The translations under genes and the position numbers were made by a program. Shown here in pieces: positions 1 to 12,800 of a DNA stretch of 64,000 bases. Source of the DNA: Brachionus plicatilis (taxonomy: Eukaryota; Rotifera; Eurotatoria; Ploima; Brachionidae); contig QEOQ01000092.1 in NCBI GenBank assembly GCA_010279815.1, forward strand, positions 227,146 to 291,145, read 5' to 3'. Position 1 is the stretch's first letter; each line of letters starts with the position of its first letter. The notes under the pieces were generated by a model that saw only the letters and a list, made by a program, of their open reading frames with translations, searched no databases and was not told where the DNA came from.

Positions 1-700
1 CCTCGAAATATTGTGATTACAAGATTTTACTGCTCATTCGAAATTAACTGAATTAAAATTTTTTTACTGACCTTTAAATTTTTATGAATTTACTCTTCAA
101 TTTGGTTATGATCAAAATTGAGTGATAGCCAGTGAAATCTAAGATTAACTGTCATGCTCAATTCCGGAGGAGAATAGTTAATGATTAATTTTTCAGGAAT
201 GCAATTACCCTTGGTATTATTTTTATTTTAGCGAGAGATGATGTTTTGTCAAATAGATACTTTTGGTTGTTTTTAAATACTAAAATCAAGGTTTTTTGAG
301 ACTTTAACGGAGATGTCGAAATCAGAGACAGGGTTCAATTAAAGCATTAAGCTCTCTAAGATAGCTTAACTAGTTATTTTCCGATTTTTTTTACGCTCGA
401 TTTCTAATTCAATTGGAAAATGTCGTGATATCTACGAAGTTGGTTTTTTTCAAGTCTCTTTTCTTGTGAAGATATTCGACCTATTAGAGATTTTTTTTCT
501 CACCAGTCATTTTGATCCGTGTTCCAACGTTTGGGAGCGCAGAATTTCCACGTCAATGATTATTTTATTTTATGCTAAATTTATTTTTTCAAATTTAAAA
601 TTAGAAAATGCTGTTTCAATTTTAATTTTTTTAAGCAAAGCTTAATATGTTTTTATGATTGCTTTTTTAATTTTTATAATTCACTTTTAAAGGATTTGCT
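1..700. other. AT-rich stretch without recognised gene
   Basis: No long open frame, RNA gene or clear repeat could be supported here. The segment ends at the (TTAAA)n tract near 703-722 that forms the tail of the neighbouring minus-strand LINE. Confidence 0.5.
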
Positions 701-702
701 AA

Positions 703-2500
703 TTAAATTAAATTAAATTAATTTTGCTATTTTTACATTTATTGAAGGCCTTTTGGAGCATAATATTTGAGGGTGTATCATATTTCAGCTTCAAAAAAGA
801 TCGAACTGCTGAATTTTGAATTAATTCTATTTTTTTTATGTTAGTTTCTGAGAATGAATTTAAACAAGGAAAAGAATAATCCAAGATTGATTCTATCAAG
901 GATTTGTAAAGATTACCTTATGTTTTTGGTTTTACAGGATTTTGGAACCTGGCCTAGTTCCATACTCTTATTAAAGAGTAGACTTATTTCAAATAAAGTC
1001 TCTAAAGGTAAATTTTTTAACATGAGGTTGTGAATACGATCAAGACCAGACCCCCTATTTCTTATAGTTTTTTAGAGCTTTTGTAATTTCTAAGAGAGTG
1101 ATAGGTTCATTTAGATTATTTTGTAATTTGTTTTTTACTATATCCCTTATTGTTTGTGAAACTTCACAATTATCATCAGATTCGACAAAATCAAGATGAG
1201 GGCTAATGGTTATAGCTAAAAGATCACCAAATTTTTTTCCTTTATCAGTGTCTGAATTATATTCTTTTCCATCTTTAAGTAATGATGGTATTTGTTTTGT
1301 AAGTTTTTTTGTCCTGAACTTATCCAAAAAGGTCTACTTGAAAGTGGATTTTTTCCTATTTTATTCATAACAGTTTTGATTCCAATATTCTTTAAGACCG
1401 AGACGTAAGCTAATTAAATGATATCTTTAGAGAAGGACATCTTGATTTTTGGAAAATTTTCTCATTTTCCTTGGTTCTTTAATTAGTGTTATAATGTTTT
1501 TTGGCAAGCTAGATTTAAAAAACTTTTGAGAGTAGAGGGGTATACTTTTTTGAGCAGCATGAATGATCTTTTTTGCGATGTGTTCATTTACCTCGTTAAT
1601 ATTTTCCGTATAACTATTGTGTTGACTTGAAGACTTAAGTAGATCTTGGTAGAGTCTCCAATTCGCTTTTTTAAAATTAAAATTAGAATTCGAACAATTA
1701 ACTGTGATGGTATGCTCAACTGAAATGAATGCTTGAATAGGAAAATGATCACTCAACATATCATCATCTATAAGAACCTTGAAGTCGTTTACTCTATCTG
1801 AGAGTGAAGACGGGATCAAAAAATTATCAAGGAGTTCATAATATTCCGTCTTAAATCTATTATATGTTGGTGTCTTATCGTTAATTACTGAGAGGTTGAG
1901 CCTGTTAATAATTTTCTCTAAGATAAAGCCATTCTCATTTTCTCTCAAGCAACCCAAATTTTTTGTCTTCGCATTCAGATCACCTCCTATTATGAATTTT
2001 CCACATTTCCTTGATATTTCAAGGAAAGTTCGAAAGGGAGTTCAATATTTGGTGGATTATAAAGACTAAAGACAAAAAATTGTGTATTTTTTTTAAGCTT
2101 ATCTTGAAACAAAGAAGTTCTGCAGAAATCAAATGAATTTTCTTGTTTAAATTCAATTCCTTCTTTTACTAAAACAGCTACTCCCCCACCATTTTTATTT
2201 CGAGCCTTAACTAATGATACATAGTTTTTAAAATTAAAGTAGAAGTCTATTTCACTAGGATTTACTTTTATCTCATTAAGGAGAACAATGTCGGGGCAAT
2301 TTTGAGCTAAAAACTCTTCTAAAAAATGAATACTACTAGGTAAATGAAAAGAATTCCAATGTGTATAAACTAACTTGTTTTTAGAAGAAGGTTGATTTAA
2401 AAAGTTTTTTTTGAAAAGGGGTTCTGATGGTTCTTATCGTCATTCTTATCGGCTAAAGAAAAAAAAAACACAAATAATTTAGTATTTCTTCTAAAAAAGA
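703..2500 (-). mobile_element. Degenerate non-LTR (LINE) retrotransposon, endonuclease and RT pieces
   Basis: Reading from 2500 down to 703 gives broken pieces of a LINE ORF2. At 2400-1430 lies an APE-type endonuclease: a stretch with CPDIVLLNEIKVNP, then KNGGGVAVLVKEGI, then LSDHFPIQAF near 1735. At 1327-1055 is the linker before the reverse transcriptase, ending in EPITLLEITKALKNYKK. At 899-708 is a far C-terminal piece (ESILDYSFPCLNSFSETN), so the RT core is deleted. Frames are interrupted by stops and shifts. The 3' end carries a (TTAAA)n tail at about 703-722, usual for LINEs that end in microsatellite-like tails. I infer a dead copy. The clade (CR1/Jockey-like) cannot be fixed by eye. 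Confidence 0.8.
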
Positions 2501-2569
2501 CATTTTTTATTTATTATTTGTTTTTATTTTCAATTATTTTATTTAATTTGTTGCGAATACATTAAAAAT

Positions 2570-3369
2570 GGGCAAATTGAAGTTTAAGATCAAATTTTTA
2601 GATCAAAACGATCATTTAAAATTTTAAAACTTAATTAATCTAATGATTTTGATAATTCTTAAGAAATAAATACTAAACATTACTAGGCATGTTATGTCCA
2701 ATAGTGGTTCATTTTCAAATTAACATTAAATGATTGATCTCTGATTTGTTTAACAAAAACAATCAATAATTTAAATAATTCAGGCTTAGTTAATTCTCAA
2801 ATTCAAATTTATAACTTTTATATTCATTCATTCAAAAACAATTTTTTATTTTTTTTATTTATTCATATGTATATATGTACCGAGCTAAAGTTCCTTCTGA
2901 TTATATATAAAAAAAAGTAAAAAATTAAAATTAAGTTAAATAAAATAAAATAAAAATAAAAAATAAGAAAAAAATAAAGTTAAAATAATATAAGCTAAAA
3001 AGTGGACAAATATTTAAATTAAAATTAGATAAATTCTGATAGAGAGTAACAGAATACATATTTTTAAATATTTGATGATTCAGGAAAAAAAGAAGAAATA
3101 GTAAGGTAGCTATTACACAATGGAGTTGGTTACTCGATGTATCTTGATTGGAAACCTTTGTTATATTCTTCCACCAGTCTAACAGTTAATGGAACAGAAT
3201 GGCTCAGTCCTGCCCTAACATATCTCTCATTCGACTCAAAAAGTCGATTTGAGACTGTTAGTAGTTAACAATTGCTTTGAAAAAATATTTATTTTTTCTC
3301 TATTTTTAATAAAAATTATTAGAATGAATATTTTGATGCTGTGAATTTGATCTCAAACACCTATTTGCC
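2570..3369. repeat. GGCAA-TIR MITE, copy 1 (with nested LINE tail)
   Basis: Left end GGCAAATTGAAGTTTAAGAT at 2571 is mirrored at the right by GATCTCAAACACCTATTTGCC ending at 3369. The first 240 bp closely match 55065-55300, including the rare-looking block CATTACTAGGCATGTTATGT. A LINE/SINE tail fragment (2877-3060) interrupts it. No coding capacity is seen. It is probably a non-autonomous DNA transposon; see the copies at 12848, 25920 and 55065. Confidence 0.6.
2855..3060 (-). repeat. Dispersed LINE/SINE 3' tail, copy 1
   Basis: On the minus strand the sequence runs into AGAAGGAACTTTAGCTCGGT followed by an AT-rich, AAATA-like tail at 2880-2850. Related copies lie near 12118-12240, 31850-31990 (flanked by the same GATAGAGAGTAACAGAATAC block) and 33058-33120. 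The shared conserved block plus a simple tail suggests retroposed 3' ends of one element family. Confidence 0.6.
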
Positions 3370-3778
3370 TAAAAATGGACATGTTTTAGTTATATTTGAC
3401 ACTTTTTATTAAATTTTTAAGTGTTAATTAAAATTGACCCTTTATCTTTCAAAAGTGATTACTAGACTAAATTTTTTTGGTGTTTAAATTTAGTTTGAAA
3501 TTTTTTTTTAATCTTTATGTTAAAAATTGTTCGAAAATATGTTCGATTTCAACACCAATATAAAGAATACATTGAACTATTCATTTTATGGACAAATAAA
3601 TATAAATTAAAAAAAATTAAATTTTCTCAAAACTCTCTCTAGAATTATCTTTCATATATTAAATTTGGATAAAAAAATTTTTGCTTAGTTTATTTTGTCA
3701 ATATTATTACATTTCAAATTTATTTTATTCAGTTTAATTTTAAAAAAAAAGTTAAATTTAAAATTTTGGTTTTGCATC

Positions 3779-5651
3779 ATGTCAAAATCTCTGATTGAAT
3801 TCAAAGATCTAACCAGCTATATAACAAGTCTTCCTGCTACCATTATAGAAAGTATTTTTGATCACCCAACTACATGCTTGGCCATATTTCGAGAGCTGCC
3901 TCAGCTGGCAAAAAATTTTGTAATGCGCCTATTGCTATTAAACCAAGAAGTTCCAAAAGTAACCATTGATTCGTGGATTGATTCCAAATTTCACGAGTAT
4001 TTATTTAATTGTAAGCAAATTTGTTCCACAATAAACCACTTTTATTTAGACAAAGGAGCGAGTCGGCTCAAATTTTGTCCAGTCTTGGAATATGGCAAGA
4101 AGTAAAAACACAAGCTGGGTTTCCAGCATTTATTTTGAAAAACTCATTCAAAGAAAATTTACATTCGGGTATGTTTGATTTGGAAAGGCCTTCAAAAGAT
4201 GACCAAAGCATTTCTACGGATCCAAAAATAATTGAAAAATTAGACAATTATGCTGTTGAAAGGTGGGAGGTAGGTTTAAAAAAAAAAATGAATTTTTTTA
4301 CACATTTTTATTTTATTCAAGTCTATCTTAAAATACATCGTTAATCCAAACGATGCAAGAAATCAGATCTGCAATTCTACCAAAGAAGTACTCAAATTTG
4401 CCGGCCTAATGAAAAGCACTGATGACAATTATGTCCCGGCTCAATCGGGCCATGATAAAGATGACATGACATCAGATGAACCAGTGGTTTTGACGGCAGC
4501 TGCTTTTCAATTTTTACTTTGGAACAGAAAAGTTCAAATATGGTACTTTATTATACAGCTTCTGGAATACTGTTGGCAAGTAAAAATTTTAAATAAGTTA
4601 AAGCTAAAAAAATTGTTTCCTAAAGCAAAAATTGTAGAAAAACAATCAGGATCTATCTGAATGTCTGACTTTGTTGTTTGAGCTGAGCTTTTCCACTTTC
4701 GGAAAGGAATATTCATGCGAACATTATTCGGAGAATAAGATAGAATTTTTGCAAGAGTTGAGAAAAATTGGTCTGGTGTTCATGAAAACTGTAAAAAAAA
4801 TTTTTTTAATTTTAAAATATGAAAAAAAATAAATTGTGAGATTGATTTTTAGAGAAAAATAAAGCGTTTTTATCCAACAAGACTGGTTATTCAGTTGGCA
4901 AACGGGGTTACAACTGGAGTCGAATATGAAAAAGATGACAAGGGATACATAATTGTTGAGACCAATTACAGAATTTATGCCTATACAGATTCCAATTTGA
5001 AAATAAGCTTGTTGGCTCTTTTTTCTGACCTGATGTTCAGATTTCCAAACATGGTTGTTGCATCTATTACTAGAGAAAGTGTTCGGGAAGCTTTTAAAAT
5101 GGGAATAACTGGCCAACAAGTAGGATGTTTATTTAAGAGATTTAAATATTTAAATATTTTGTTTACAAAATAGATTGTCAATTTTTTGAGATCAAATGCG
5201 CATCCACAAATTAGTTCTAGGGTAAGGAAAAAATTTTCAACTGAGATCCAAATTTGATTAAAAGTTAAAAGCCATGACTTGAATTTTTTTGAAATTTTTA
5301 TCAACATTTGTTCAACTTAATAAATTATGGTGAATTTTTTTTTAAGAAACCGGTGCTACCTGAGACTGTTTCGGATCAAGTTCATTTTTGGTACAATGAA
5401 AGGAATAGATTGAAATTTTTTGAGGGAGTTTTTTACGGACAATTCAATTCGGACGATGACTTTCTGTCTCTTAAAAATTATGCGCGGGTAAAAATTTAAA
5501 AATTCGATGCAAAATTAAAATTTATTAATTTAAATTATTTAAGGATATTGATGCATTGATTTGGTTTAATGACTCAAAAAGACTTATGGTAGCTAAAAAA
5601 TCTTCTCATGATGCAATTAAGAAATTCTATAAACAAAATAAGCCTAAATAA
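3779..5651 (+). CDS. GTF2H4: General transcription factor IIH subunit 4 (p52 / Tfb2)
   Basis: Eight exons: 3779-3996, 4050-4269, 4322-4579, 4650-4790, 4853-5119, 5174-5221, 5347-5487, 5544-5651. They join in frame to 466 codons, against about 462 in human. p52 is a core TFIIH subunit that anchors and stimulates the XPB helicase in transcription initiation and nucleotide excision repair, in the nucleus. Matches to the family run the whole length: HPTTCLAIFRELPQLAKNFV (exon 1), YAVERWEV (exon 2), AGLMKST and FQFLLWNRKVQIWYF (exon 3), LLFELSFSTFGKEYS (exon 4), YIIVETNYRIYAYT and RFPNMVVASITRESV (exon 5), LRSNAHP (exon 6), NRLKFFEGVFYGQF (exon 7), SKRLMVAKKSSHDAIKKFYK (exon 8). The first donor must be GTATTT at 3997, not the better-looking GTAAGC at 4011; only 3997 keeps the frame and the family spacing. 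Poly(A) signal AATAAA at 5687. A pyrimidine-rich AG at 3731-3732 precedes the ATG. Confidence 0.95.
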
Positions 5652-5692
5652 TATTATTTTACGGTGGAAACTATTTTTAAATTGTAAATAAA

Positions 5693-6860
5693 ATCCTAAT
5701 CTTCATACTTAGAGTGAGGTTTGTTTCAATACAAATTTTTTATTTATTTGGCTTCAAATATAGTAAATTTTATTTTTACCCCTCCATATTTATTTTTTTT
5801 AATTTATCAATTTGTTAAGGCATAAAAGGAAACAGCAAAGTCATTAAAAATAAAATCAAAATTTTTTTTAACTTTAAAAAAACAAAAAAATAAAGCTTTT
5901 GGTATGGGCTTAAAAAAACAAATAAAACAACTTTTAAGCAACTCTGATTTAAATATATAGGAAGAGAATGAATTTAATTTTATTGATAATTATCAAATTA
6001 TCAAATTATAAAAATAGAACTAATCTAATTAATTTATTAATTTTGTTTGCAAAATATTAATTAAATTTTTAGTTAAATTTTAATTTTACTCATTCAAATG
6101 CACAATTTATTCAAAACTAATTTAAATTTCATTTTTAAAAGAAAAAAATTACTTTTGATAGAGAAATGATAATTTAATCATCCATTCTAATTGCATTCAT
6201 TTAAATCATGAGAATTATCAAATAAAAAATTTTATTTACTTTTAGGCTTAAATTTTATTTTAAAACCAATTGAACTATAAAATCTTTTTTTTTTAAATTT
6301 ATGTGTTTCTGCTGATACAACTTTTTTAAATGTCGAAAATTTGGGTGTCAAATATTAAGATTTAGAGATGGTGTAAAGTTTCAGAACCAGATGGAACCAC
6401 TGAAAGTACCAAAAAAAGACTACTAGACTTCAAGCAAGACGCTAAAACGTAATATCTGACTACAAAAATAGAGAATCTAATCTTTTTTTATTATTCAATA
6501 GTTGAATTTTATTATAACTAAATTTTTTTACATTAATTCAACTGAACATGCGCCTGCATACTGTATCAGTTAGCTTTGGTCGCGTCCAACACTACTAAGT
6601 ATGAGTAGAAAATCATTTTTAAATGTTTACTTATTTTTGAGAAACATCGAGAAAAAAATTCAAAATTCTTTAATTTTTTTTAAACTTTTGTTTTATAAAG
6701 TAATTTAATTACAATCAAATTTGAAATAAATAAATAAATTAAATATCGACGGTAATTTTGTCTAAAATTACTTAAAATTACTAAAATTAAGTTCATTTTT
6801 CGTTAATTGTTCAGGGTCTCTTTTTAGCGCTTTTCGTAGAATCTTCTGAATTTTGTTATT
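5693..6860. other. Intergenic AT-rich stretch
   Basis: No coding region or RNA gene is supported. Only low-complexity A/T tracts and short weak inverted repeats are seen. Confidence 0.5.
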
Positions 6861-7257
6861 TTTTGGATAAAGTTCAAATTTTTTTATTGTTTTGAATAAT
6901 ATATTTTTAATTCAAAAATATTTGTAGGAAAGATCGAATTTTTATTTTATTACTTATTTGGAATTTAATATTTTTAATTAATTTTAAAATTTAATTTAAA
7001 ATTTAATTTAAAAACAAATACTTTTGAAATAAAAAAATCCAAAATAAACTCTTCAAAAAATCAGCTCATAATTTTAAATTTTAAAAATCGAATTTATTAA
7101 TCGATTGAGAAAATGTTTATTATTTATTTATATTTTTTTTCATAACATGAAAAACATTAAAATTATTCAAATAAATTTAGAGATTAATTTAGATATCTAA
7201 AGATTAACTCTTTTAGTTGAAATTATATTTTGAATTGATCATCAACTTCAAGTTACC
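6860..7257. repeat. Dispersed repeat, inverted relative to 12452-12785
   Basis: Blocks such as TTATTAATCGATTGAGAAAA, TCAAATAAATTTAGAGATTA and GAATTGATCATCAACTTCAA occur here, and in reverse complement at 12452-12785. The right end CTTCAAGTTACC resembles the GGCAA-type terminus. This is a non-coding member of the local MITE families. Confidence 0.55.
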
Positions 7258-7290
7258 TTTTTGAAAAAAATAATAAAACAATTAATTTCT

Positions 7291-7424
7291 AACAAAGTAT
7301 TCATTATTTTCAGATCTAGTGGTCATTTGGTGGATATTGAGTGGTGATGAAAGAAATAAAAAGCGAATTTGACTCAAAAGATTTCTTTTATGTGTGCTCA
7401 AAACACAAAATAGGAATTGTTAAT
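7291..7424 (+). pseudogene. Duplicated 5' end of PHRF1 (acceptor, leader and start of exon 1)
   Basis: The segment repeats 9809-9941 almost base for base: the TTCATTATTTTCAG acceptor, the leader ATCTAGTGGTCATTTGGT, the ATG (7344) and the first codons, reading KEIKSEFDSKDFF. The match stops near 7424, before the RING cysteines. The next sequence belongs to a LINE. The copy cannot make a RING finger and is a relic of a local duplication about 2.5 kb upstream of the functional exon. Confidence 0.85.
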
Positions 7425-7429
7425 TTTTT

Positions 7430-8720
7430 ATTTAAAAAAAAAGGTGATAGTTATAAACAATTATCGTGGGATATCAGTTCTTTCTCCAAAAGCAAAAATA
7501 TTGAAAAGCTTTTAGCAAAACAGATAGGTTTTTATTTTGAGTCGAATAAGATTTTCTTTAAAGGACAACATGGTTTTAGATCTGGACATTCTTGTCAAAT
7601 TGTCATCCATGAGTATTAAAGTGAATTAAACAAAGCAAAAGAAAAAAAACTAACAACTTATTCTTTATTTATTGACTTTAGAAAAGCTTTTGATGTTGAA
7701 TACTCAAATTTGTTACTTTTAAAACTTTTTCATTATGGTTTTGATAATTCTTCTCTTGGCTTTCTTTCAAACTTTTTCGAAAATAGATCTTAGATAGCAA
7801 AGATAGGCAGTGAAATTTCTAAAACTGCAAAACTAAAATTAGATGTACCTCAGGGGTCTGTTTTAGGCCCTCTTCTTTTTCTTATATTTTTGAATCATTT
7901 ACCATTTATTTTTAAAAATTTAAATATCAAAATGTTTGCAGATGATATACCATTAAGCATCTCTGATAAAGATCTTGAAAAGGTCTTGATGTGTTTAAAT
8001 TTTTTCAGCAAAAAATCTAAATGAATGGTGTAATTTTAATAAAATACATATCAATTGGTCTAAGACTAAAGAAATTTTTGGTCCCTGAAAAAATCAAAAT
8101 AATCGGAGAAGAAATCCTTGTTGTTAAGGAAATTTGTTAATAAGATTTTATAATTGATCAAAATCTTAATTTTACAAAAATTGCTTGTAGTTTATCGTAA
8201 GAAATTAATAGGAAACTATTTTCTTTCAAAAGAATTTTCTGTCTTGCAACTTCTGTAATAATTCAATTTTTAAGACCTTTATTCACCATTATTTTGATTA
8301 CTGCTCTTCTCTTTTATGTTATTTTTCTAAGGAAGAAATTTTAAAATAAGCTAAGAGTTATTATTTATCTATCACAAAACTCTTAAATTTAAAATTTGAA
8401 TCGAATAACTTTAATGAAATAAACATTTTTTTAAAAAATGTGGCCTTTTTATCTTTCCAGCATAGAATTGTGAAAGAATGATTACTTTTTCTTATAAATG
8501 TCTTTTTTATAACAACTCACGCTCTAATTTAAAAGAAAACTAGAGAAAAATACTCAAGAAATTTGTAATGTAATTCAAGAAACAGCAATAGCTTTGAACC
8601 GATGGCTAAATCTAAAAGTTGAGAAAAAAGATTCGAATATTTTTATTCAAGAATTATGATGTGCTTTGTCATCAAGAAATCAATGTTAAAATTTTCGACA
8701 TTCATACTTTCGATTTTCAA
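7430..8720 (+). mobile_element. 5'-truncated LINE, reverse transcriptase remnant
   Basis: The reading starts inside the RT domain. Visible motifs in order: FFKGQHGFRSGHSCQ (about 7556-7600), SLFIDFRKAFDVEY (motif A, about 7661-7702), LDVPQGSVLGPLLFLIFLNH (7839-7898) and KMFADD (catalytic ADD, about 7930-7947). Several in-frame stops (for example 7617 and about 7790) and frameshifts break it. Toward the 3' end, IALNRWLNLKVEK-like coding is still visible near 8588-8625. It is dead and 5'-truncated, as is usual for target-primed insertions, and it abuts the PHRF1 duplicate directly. Confidence 0.8.
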
Positions 8721-8905
8721 TGACATAAAGTTAATTTTTTTAGAATTTGTTTCAAAATTTGAATTATTTAAATTGAATAACTTTTTGTTAAATTTGTTTA
8801 AATAATTATGCAATTAAAAAAAAGAAAAAAAACTAAATTTTTTAATATTAAAAATTTGTATATTTTATCTGTATTTTGTAATGAATTTTAATAAATAAAG
8901 TATTA

Positions 8906-9270
8906 AGGTATTGTGAATTTCAAATACAAATTGAACAAAAATTCTTCATTTTTTAATAAATTAAAATTGAAGTTTATAAGAATTATATGAAAAAATACTG
9001 CAACATAGTGCGAAATGCCTTGTTGCATCTTTTTTACCTAAAATAATTTTTCTCATGTAAAAAAAGACAATAAATAAAGAATCAATAAGACTTAAATAGA
9101 TTATTGATTTGATTTACCAATAAAAAAGAAAAAAAAATTTTATTTTAGATAGAAAAGGTGCATCAAAGTATGTTGCAGTATTTTTTCTAATATTATTTAT
9201 AAACTTTAATTTTAATTTATTAAAAAATGAAGAATTTTTGTTCAATTTGTATTTGAAATTCACCTAACCG
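8906..9270. repeat. Near-perfect inverted-repeat element (365 bp)
   Basis: Left arm at 8916-9000 (GTGAATTTCAAATACAAATT onward) is mirrored by 9175-9263 with very few differences, continuing over more than 80 bp. It also includes the facing pair GCAACATAGTG / GTATGTTGCAG. It is flanked by direct repeats AGTATTA at 8899-8905 and 9271-9277, a plausible target-site duplication. No coding capacity. A young non-autonomous DNA element or foldback. Confidence 0.7.
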
Positions 9271-9277
9271 AGTATTA

Positions 9278-9800
9278 TTATATTTTATTAGATTCAATTT
9301 ACGCCAATTCTAGTGATATAAAATTATAAAAAATAATTTCTAAAAAGAAAAATTAAAATTTTTTTTTTAGAAATTATTTGGAAATTGTCTTCTAATAGCT
9401 GTTTTTGTTAATTTAAATTTTATTAAAAATAAATATTGAAACATTGGATACAAAAACTTGATTTTTGCATATTTATTTGCATAAAAATTTTGTCAATTAA
9501 TTATTCAAAAGTTTAGAAAAAATTTCTATTAAGTTTCTGTGATTTTTTAAAAAGCTTTTATTAGTAGGTCTAGAAGGGTAAACCAAGTATTAATCAGTCT
9601 TTTTAAACATAGACAAAAATTAATTTCTAAATACTCAGAATTTTCGGAGTATAAGACAAAAATTATGTCTCCATTGCACTGTAAAAAAATTCATACAAAT
9701 AAATTGTAAATGTATAAATTTTAGAAAAAAAATGAAAATTTTTAATTAATCATTTAATATTCTATTTTGATAATATAATGCCACTTTGAGTTTTTCCTTA
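9278..9800. other. AT-rich stretch upstream of PHRF1
   Basis: No gene is seen. It probably holds the PHRF1 promoter or upstream intron. A pyrimidine-rich acceptor-like TTCATTATTTTCAG ends at 9830. Confidence 0.4.
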
Positions 9801-9863
9801 AATCTCAAACAAAGTATTCATTATTTTCAGATCTAGTGGTCATTTGGTGAATATTGAGAGGTG

Positions 9864-12800
9864 ATGAAAGAAATAAAAAGCGAATTTGACTCAAAAGATT
9901 TCTTCGATGAGTGTTCAAAACACGAAATAGATTTAAAGCAAAAATTTCAAAATTGTCCCATATGCTTGTGCAATTTCAAAAACAATACCACATACTCCAA
10001 TCCAGATGTTTGCGAGCATATTTTTTGTCTTGATTGTCTCCAAGAATGGTCAAAGGTAACTAAATTGGCAAAAAATTAAACTTTTTAAATTTTCTTCTTC
10101 TCAGAAAATCAATACTTGCCCAATTGATCGCAAGGTTTTCGGCTTTATTTTGATCAAAAACAACAGGAATCAAACTATTCAAAAAATTAAAGTAGAAGAC
10201 AGAACTCAATCGCACAGAGAAGAGTTTGAACAAGATCTCACATTTTGTGAAATATGTCGCCAGCCAAATAGAGAAGATAGGATGCTGTTATGCGACGCGT
10301 GCGACAAGGGATATCATTGTAAAAAAATTTTTTTAATTTAATATTTCTTAATTAAAACTAACTTTATCAATTTCTTTTCATTTCATTACATTGATTAACT
10401 GAAGTAGAAGAAAAGAAGAAGGAAAGATAACGTTGAAGTTACTTTTAATTCAATTTCAAGGTTAATCAATAAACTAGTGTCCATGTCTCATGAGACTGAT
10501 TAACACTTCTTTTATTTTACATTTATTATAAAATTTAAAATAGAAAAAATTATTAATTTAAAATGAATAAAAATTGTATTTAGTTATTCACCTATTAGTT
10601 ATCTGAAAAAATTGAATAACAACGTATTTAAGTTAAATAATTCGAATTTTAAAAAAAAATCTATACAAATTAAATTTATGTTACAGTCAAACCTCGATAT
10701 AACGAACTCTTTGGGCGGAAAATTCGGTATTCGTTATATTCCCATATAAAATGATAGGGACAAAAAAAATTTTAAACCAAATTTTATTGATTGAAAAAAT
10801 TATAATAAAAATGCGAAAAAAAACAAAAAGTTAATTTTTTTGAAAAGAATCGGTATTAGGTGGTTGTTTGGTAAAGCTACTTTCAATTATAAAATTTTCA
10901 ATAATAAATAATAAATTAATTACATTAGAATTATCATCTTTTTTGGTTAAAAAAAATTGTTTCAGTTAATTTATTCTATCGATTGCTTCTTTTGAGTTAA
11001 TCACTTGTTTATTTGCATCTTGTTGTTCTTTAATTTCTGCATCACTGCCTTGCTCTACTGGATTGTTTGTTGTTGAACGCTCGTTAGATCTACAAGTCCA
11101 GCTTCACCATTGACAGTTTTCGTTATTTTTAAAATTCGTTATGTAAAGTTTTTTGGCAATGTGAAATTTTAGTACAAAAAGTAAAAACTTAAAGCAAAAA
11201 TGGTTCTGCAAAAAGTACAATTTTTGTACAAATTTGTACAAAAGAATACCAAGCTCTGCAAAAACTCTGCAATTTATTGCATAGTTTAATCAAGGATTTT
11301 TTGATGGTGTGCATTTTACAGAAAATTGCAGAGTTTTTGCAGAGCTTGGAATTCTATTGTACAAATTTGTACAATATTTTATTTTTTGAAGAACCATTTT
11401 TGCACAATTAGAAAAGAAATTATAAAGTTTTTACTTTTTGTACTGTAATTTTTGTACTAAAATTTCACATTGCAAGTTTTTTTTCTTAAGAAAAGTATTA
11501 CTAAAAAATAATCATAATATTACTGAAAAAAAAAATAATAATAAGGTCTTTACCAAGAAGAAAGTCTCCACCACTGTTGGGCTGCTCATACTAACTCCGA
11601 GTTCGTTTTGAGTTGATTTGATTCGGTTTAAGATAAAAAAAAAAGAACACAATGAATAATAATTACCAAAATTAAAAATTAACATTACAAAACATATATC
11701 CCCTTTTGCCATTGGTTCAATTAAGTTATTGCCGTTCCTTAAATTATCATTCAAAATTCTTGAGTCATTTTTTTTTATTTTTTTATCTGTACCAGAGTTG
11801 TTTAAAAGTCCCAAAAAAGAGTCAAAGTCATTAAAAAAAAACTCCAAGTCCGGACTTTTTTTTCAAAGTTCAAGTCAGGAATTTAAAATTTTTTAAAAAA
11901 AAAAAGTCCAAGTCCAGAATTTTTTTTTAAAATTCGCTAGATCAGGCTTCATATCTCAAAATAAAAAATTTATATACTCTTGGGTTGTCTAATGCAATAG
12001 ATTTGCCATATAGCAGAATTTTGTTACAATTTTAGCATAAATTTCTTCTTCAGTATTCAAAATTTTAAAGCCTGGACTTGGACTTGACTTTAGACTTGTG
12101 ACCTTTGAACAACTCTGATCTGTACCGAGCTAAAGCTCCTTCAGATTAAAAAAAAATTGAAACAAAGTTTAATAAAATAAAAATTAAAATAAGAAAAAAA
12201 TAAAGTAAAAACAATATAAGTTAAAAAATAGAGAAATATTAAATTATCATTTTTTTTAATTTCTCTTTTAAATTCAGAGGTGAGTTTTAATAAAAAAGAT
12301 ATTAGTAAGAGAAAGTTAGCATCCTTTCAAATATGCTATGCTGAAATGAGTAAAGATCATACATTTCTTTACGATTATTTATTTCATTGATAGTTTAATT
12401 TAATTTATTTCCTTAATTGTTTAATTTGGAAAATTAAATGGCACTCTAATTGGGCATCTTGAGGTTGATGATCAATTCAAAATATCATTTCAATTTAAAG
12501 AGTTTATTTTGAAATATTTAAATTAATCTTTAAATTTATTTGAATAATAATGAAATATTTGAATATATATATAATATATTCTTTAAATTAAAGAGCATAA
12601 TAAAATAATTAAATAAAAACATTTTCTCAATCGATTAATAAAAATCAATTTTTAAAATTTAAATTTATTAGCTGATTTTTTGTAGAGTTATCTAGCATTA
12701 AAAATTTGAAAATTAATATCAAATAAGTTTTAAAATGAAAAGATCGATCTTTCCTAAAAATATTTTTTAATACAACATAAAATGTAAAGCATGCTACATT

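Noticed and set aside
4011..4049. GTAAGC at 4011 as GTF2H4 intron 1 donor
   Set aside because: It leaves the wrong phase and adds residues; GTATTT at 3997 restores the frame and the exact family spacing up to the SSLGIW block.
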